6,572 bases of DNA from positions 2,194 through 8,765 of the forward strand of contig JAKJDA010000102.1 in NCBI GenBank assembly GCA_022706165.1. The letters run 5' to 3'. The notes under the pieces are model-generated. The model saw only the letters and a program-made list of their open reading frames with translations, had not been told where the DNA came from and made no database searches. Position 1 is the first letter of the stretch. Every line of letters begins with the position of its first letter. The position numbers and the translations under genes were made by a program. The DNA is from Candidatus Hydrogenedentota bacterium (lineage in GTDB: Bacteria; Hydrogenedentota; Hydrogenedentia; Hydrogenedentales; SLHB01). This document shows, piece by piece, positions 5,375 to 6,572 of this stretch.

Positions 5375-6487
5375 GTGTTCAGGGGCATTTCGGCCATCGT
5401 ATACAAAGAAATGATTCACGTGGCCCGCGATCCGCGGACCCTGTTTCTCATGCTGTTGATCCCAGGCATCCAGCTTACCATCTTCGGCTACGCCATCGAT
5501 CTGGACGTCCGCAACATCGAGACCGTGATCTACAACCTCGACGGACGCGCGGAAAGCCGCGCCCTGCTCGACAGTTTTCAAAATTCCGGCACGTTCCACA
5601 TCGTCGCCACGGCCCGATCCGACGAGGCGTTTCAGCGGGCAATCGTCAGCGGACACGCCAAGGTAGGCATCAAAATCCCCCCGGACTACACCGATCGCAT
5701 CCTGCGCGGAGAGCCCGTCGCAATCCAAACGCTGATCGACGGCAGCAACTCGACGGTCGCCATGCAAGCCCTCAACGTGACCAACGCCATCGCGCTGCGG
5801 AAATCCATCGCGGCGATCGCAAGCACGTCCGGCCTGAACGCGCCGCCCATCGAAGCGCGCCCGCGCGTGCTGTTCAACCCCGACATGAAAACCGCGAACT
5901 TCATGGTGCCCGGCCTGGTGGGAATCGTGATGCAAGTCGTGACGATGTTCTTGACGGCCTTCGCCATCGTGCGTGAAAAAGAAACCGGCACCCTCGAACA
6001 AATCATGGTGACGCCGGTGTCGCGCCTGGGGCTGATGATGGGCAAACTCGTGCCTTTCGGCATCATCGGCGCGTTCGAAACCTCGATGGTGCTGCTGATC
6101 ATGCGCTACGTCTTCAGCGTCCCCATCGCCGGAAACCTCGTTCTTCTGGCGGGATTCTCCCTCCTGTTTCTCTTCACCTCGCTCGGGCTCGGCCTGTTCG
6201 TATCCGCCATCGCCCAAACGCAAATGCAAGCCGTCCAGCTGGCCTTCGTCATCGTGCTGCCCTCGATCCTGTTGTCGGGCTTCATTTTCCCGCAAGAATC
6301 GATGCCAACGCCGATTTACGTCATCGCCAAACTCATCCCCGCCACCTACTTCATCCAAATGCTCCGCGGCATCATCCTGCGAGGCGCAGGCATCGCCGAT
6401 CTCTGGCCGCAGGCCCTCATCCTTGCGGGAATGGGACTGACCATCCTTCTGATCAGCGCCACCCGTTTCCGCAAAACCCTCGCATGA
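5375..6487 (+). CDS. ABC-2 type transporter permease with large extracytoplasmic domain
   Basis: The protein has 370 residues and belongs to the ABC2_membrane_3 / YhhJ-like group. A cytoplasmic N-terminus (FRGISAIVYKEMIHVARDPR) leads into a first membrane helix, about 23-43 (FLMLLIPGIQLTIFGYA). A soluble domain at about 44-177 should lie outside the inner membrane, and five more helices follow at about 178-198, 226-247, 252-279, 284-305 and 345-362. Between helices 2 and 3 is the family's cytoplasmic coupling motif, VREKETGTLEQIMVTPVSRL (199-218), and SGFIFPQESMP (301-311) precedes the conserved ATYFIQMLRGIILRG (323-337). Such permeases dimerise, or pair with a second permease, and need a cytoplasmic ATPase; many export drugs, lipids or envelope polymers, often with an HlyD-type adaptor. 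No ATPase gene is visible here; one may lie to the right. I chose GTG at 5375 because GGAGGAG lies about 12 nt upstream and FRGISAIVYKE is the usual family start. The open frame further upstream looks non-coding. The substrate is unknown. Confidence 0.94.
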   Translation: MFRGISAIVYKEMIHVARDPRTLFLMLLIPGIQLTIFGYAIDLDVRNIETVIYNLDGRAESRALLDSFQNSGTFHIVATARSDEAFQRAIVSGHAKVGIKIPPDYTDRILRGEPVAIQTLIDGSNSTVAMQALNVTNAIALRKSIAAIASTSGLNAPPIEARPRVLFNPDMKTANFMVPGLVGIVMQVVTMFLTAFAIVREKETGTLEQIMVTPVSRLGLMMGKLVPFGIIGAFETSMVLLIMRYVFSVPIAGNLVLLAGFSLLFLFTSLGLGLFVSAIAQTQMQAVQLAFVIVLPSILLSGFIFPQESMPTPIYVIAKLIPATYFIQMLRGIILRGAGIADLWPQALILAGMGLTILLISATRFRKTLA

Positions 6488-6512
6488 CGTCACCCCAACC
6501 TCCGAGGAATCC

Positions 6513-6572
6513 ATGAGCAAGAAAAAACAAAAAGAGCCTTTCATGAGCCACCTGAACCCGCTGGCGGGCGGC
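6513..6572 (+). CDS. Start of an unidentified gene (first 20 codons, cut by window edge)
   Basis: An ATG 25 bp after the permease stop opens a frame that runs to the window end, reading MSKKKQKEPFMSHLNPLAGG. GAGGA lies 4 nt upstream, slightly close for a ribosome binding site. The lysine-rich start suggests a cytoplasmic N-terminus. A second permease or another transporter subunit co-transcribed with the upstream gene would fit, but 20 residues are too few to assign a family. ATG at 6543 (M11) is a possible later start. Confidence 0.55.
   Translation, partial: MSKKKQKEPFMSHLNPLAGG

Noticed and set aside
4418..6544. A very long open reading frame on the minus strand (708 codons) lying antisense to the end of murG and the whole permease gene.
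   Set aside because: It covers two well-supported gene families in opposite or other frames. Its translation is a low-complexity mix rich in His, Arg, Asp, Gly and Glu, typical of antisense frames in GC-rich DNA, and shows no domain motif.

Overview
This is a GC-rich bacterial window carrying eight protein-coding genes, two of them cut by the window edges. There is no sign of phage, insertion sequence, CRISPR, tRNA or rRNA. MurG shows that the cell makes peptidoglycan. Bactofilin and a long-armed ABC-2 permease are most often met in Gram-negative lineages such as Deltaproteobacteria, PVC-group bacteria and related candidate phyla. I cannot name the phylum from the sequence; an uncultured lineage such as Hydrogenedentota or Omnitrophota would fit, but that is a guess.

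Layout. (1) Positions 1-2002, minus strand: a tight three-gene operon. Transcribed from about 2060 leftwards, it encodes a MinD/ParA-type P-loop ATPase, then (2 bp later) a bactofilin cytoskeletal protein, then (0 bp later) a YugP-type membrane zinc metallopeptidase that runs off the left edge. (2) Positions 2003-2321: a divergent intergenic region with candidate promoters for both sides. (3) Positions 2322-4707, plus strand: a GT4-family glycosyltransferase, then murG, the lipid II-forming GlcNAc transferase, 127 bp downstream. (4) Positions 4744-5163, minus strand: an RbsD/FucU-family sugar mutarotase, convergent with murG. (5) Positions 5164-5374: a second divergent region with good candidate promoters on both strands and a strong hairpin at the predicted transcription start of the mutarotase gene. 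(6) Positions 5375-6487, plus strand: an ABC-2 type permease, followed after 25 bp by the first 20 codons of another gene.

Most of the window concerns the cell envelope. The left operon looks like a spatial-organisation module: an ATPase of the positioning type, a filament-forming scaffold and a membrane protease. This recalls, without proving, the bactofilin/ParA partnership known in Myxococcus and the links between bactofilins and wall enzymes in other bacteria. The centre supplies glycosyl transfer, including lipid II synthesis, and the right end supplies an exporter component. The most interesting points are the ATPase-bactofilin-metallopeptidase operon and the hairpin/promoter arrangement ahead of the mutarotase gene. 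I found no clear evidence of a wholly undescribed system.
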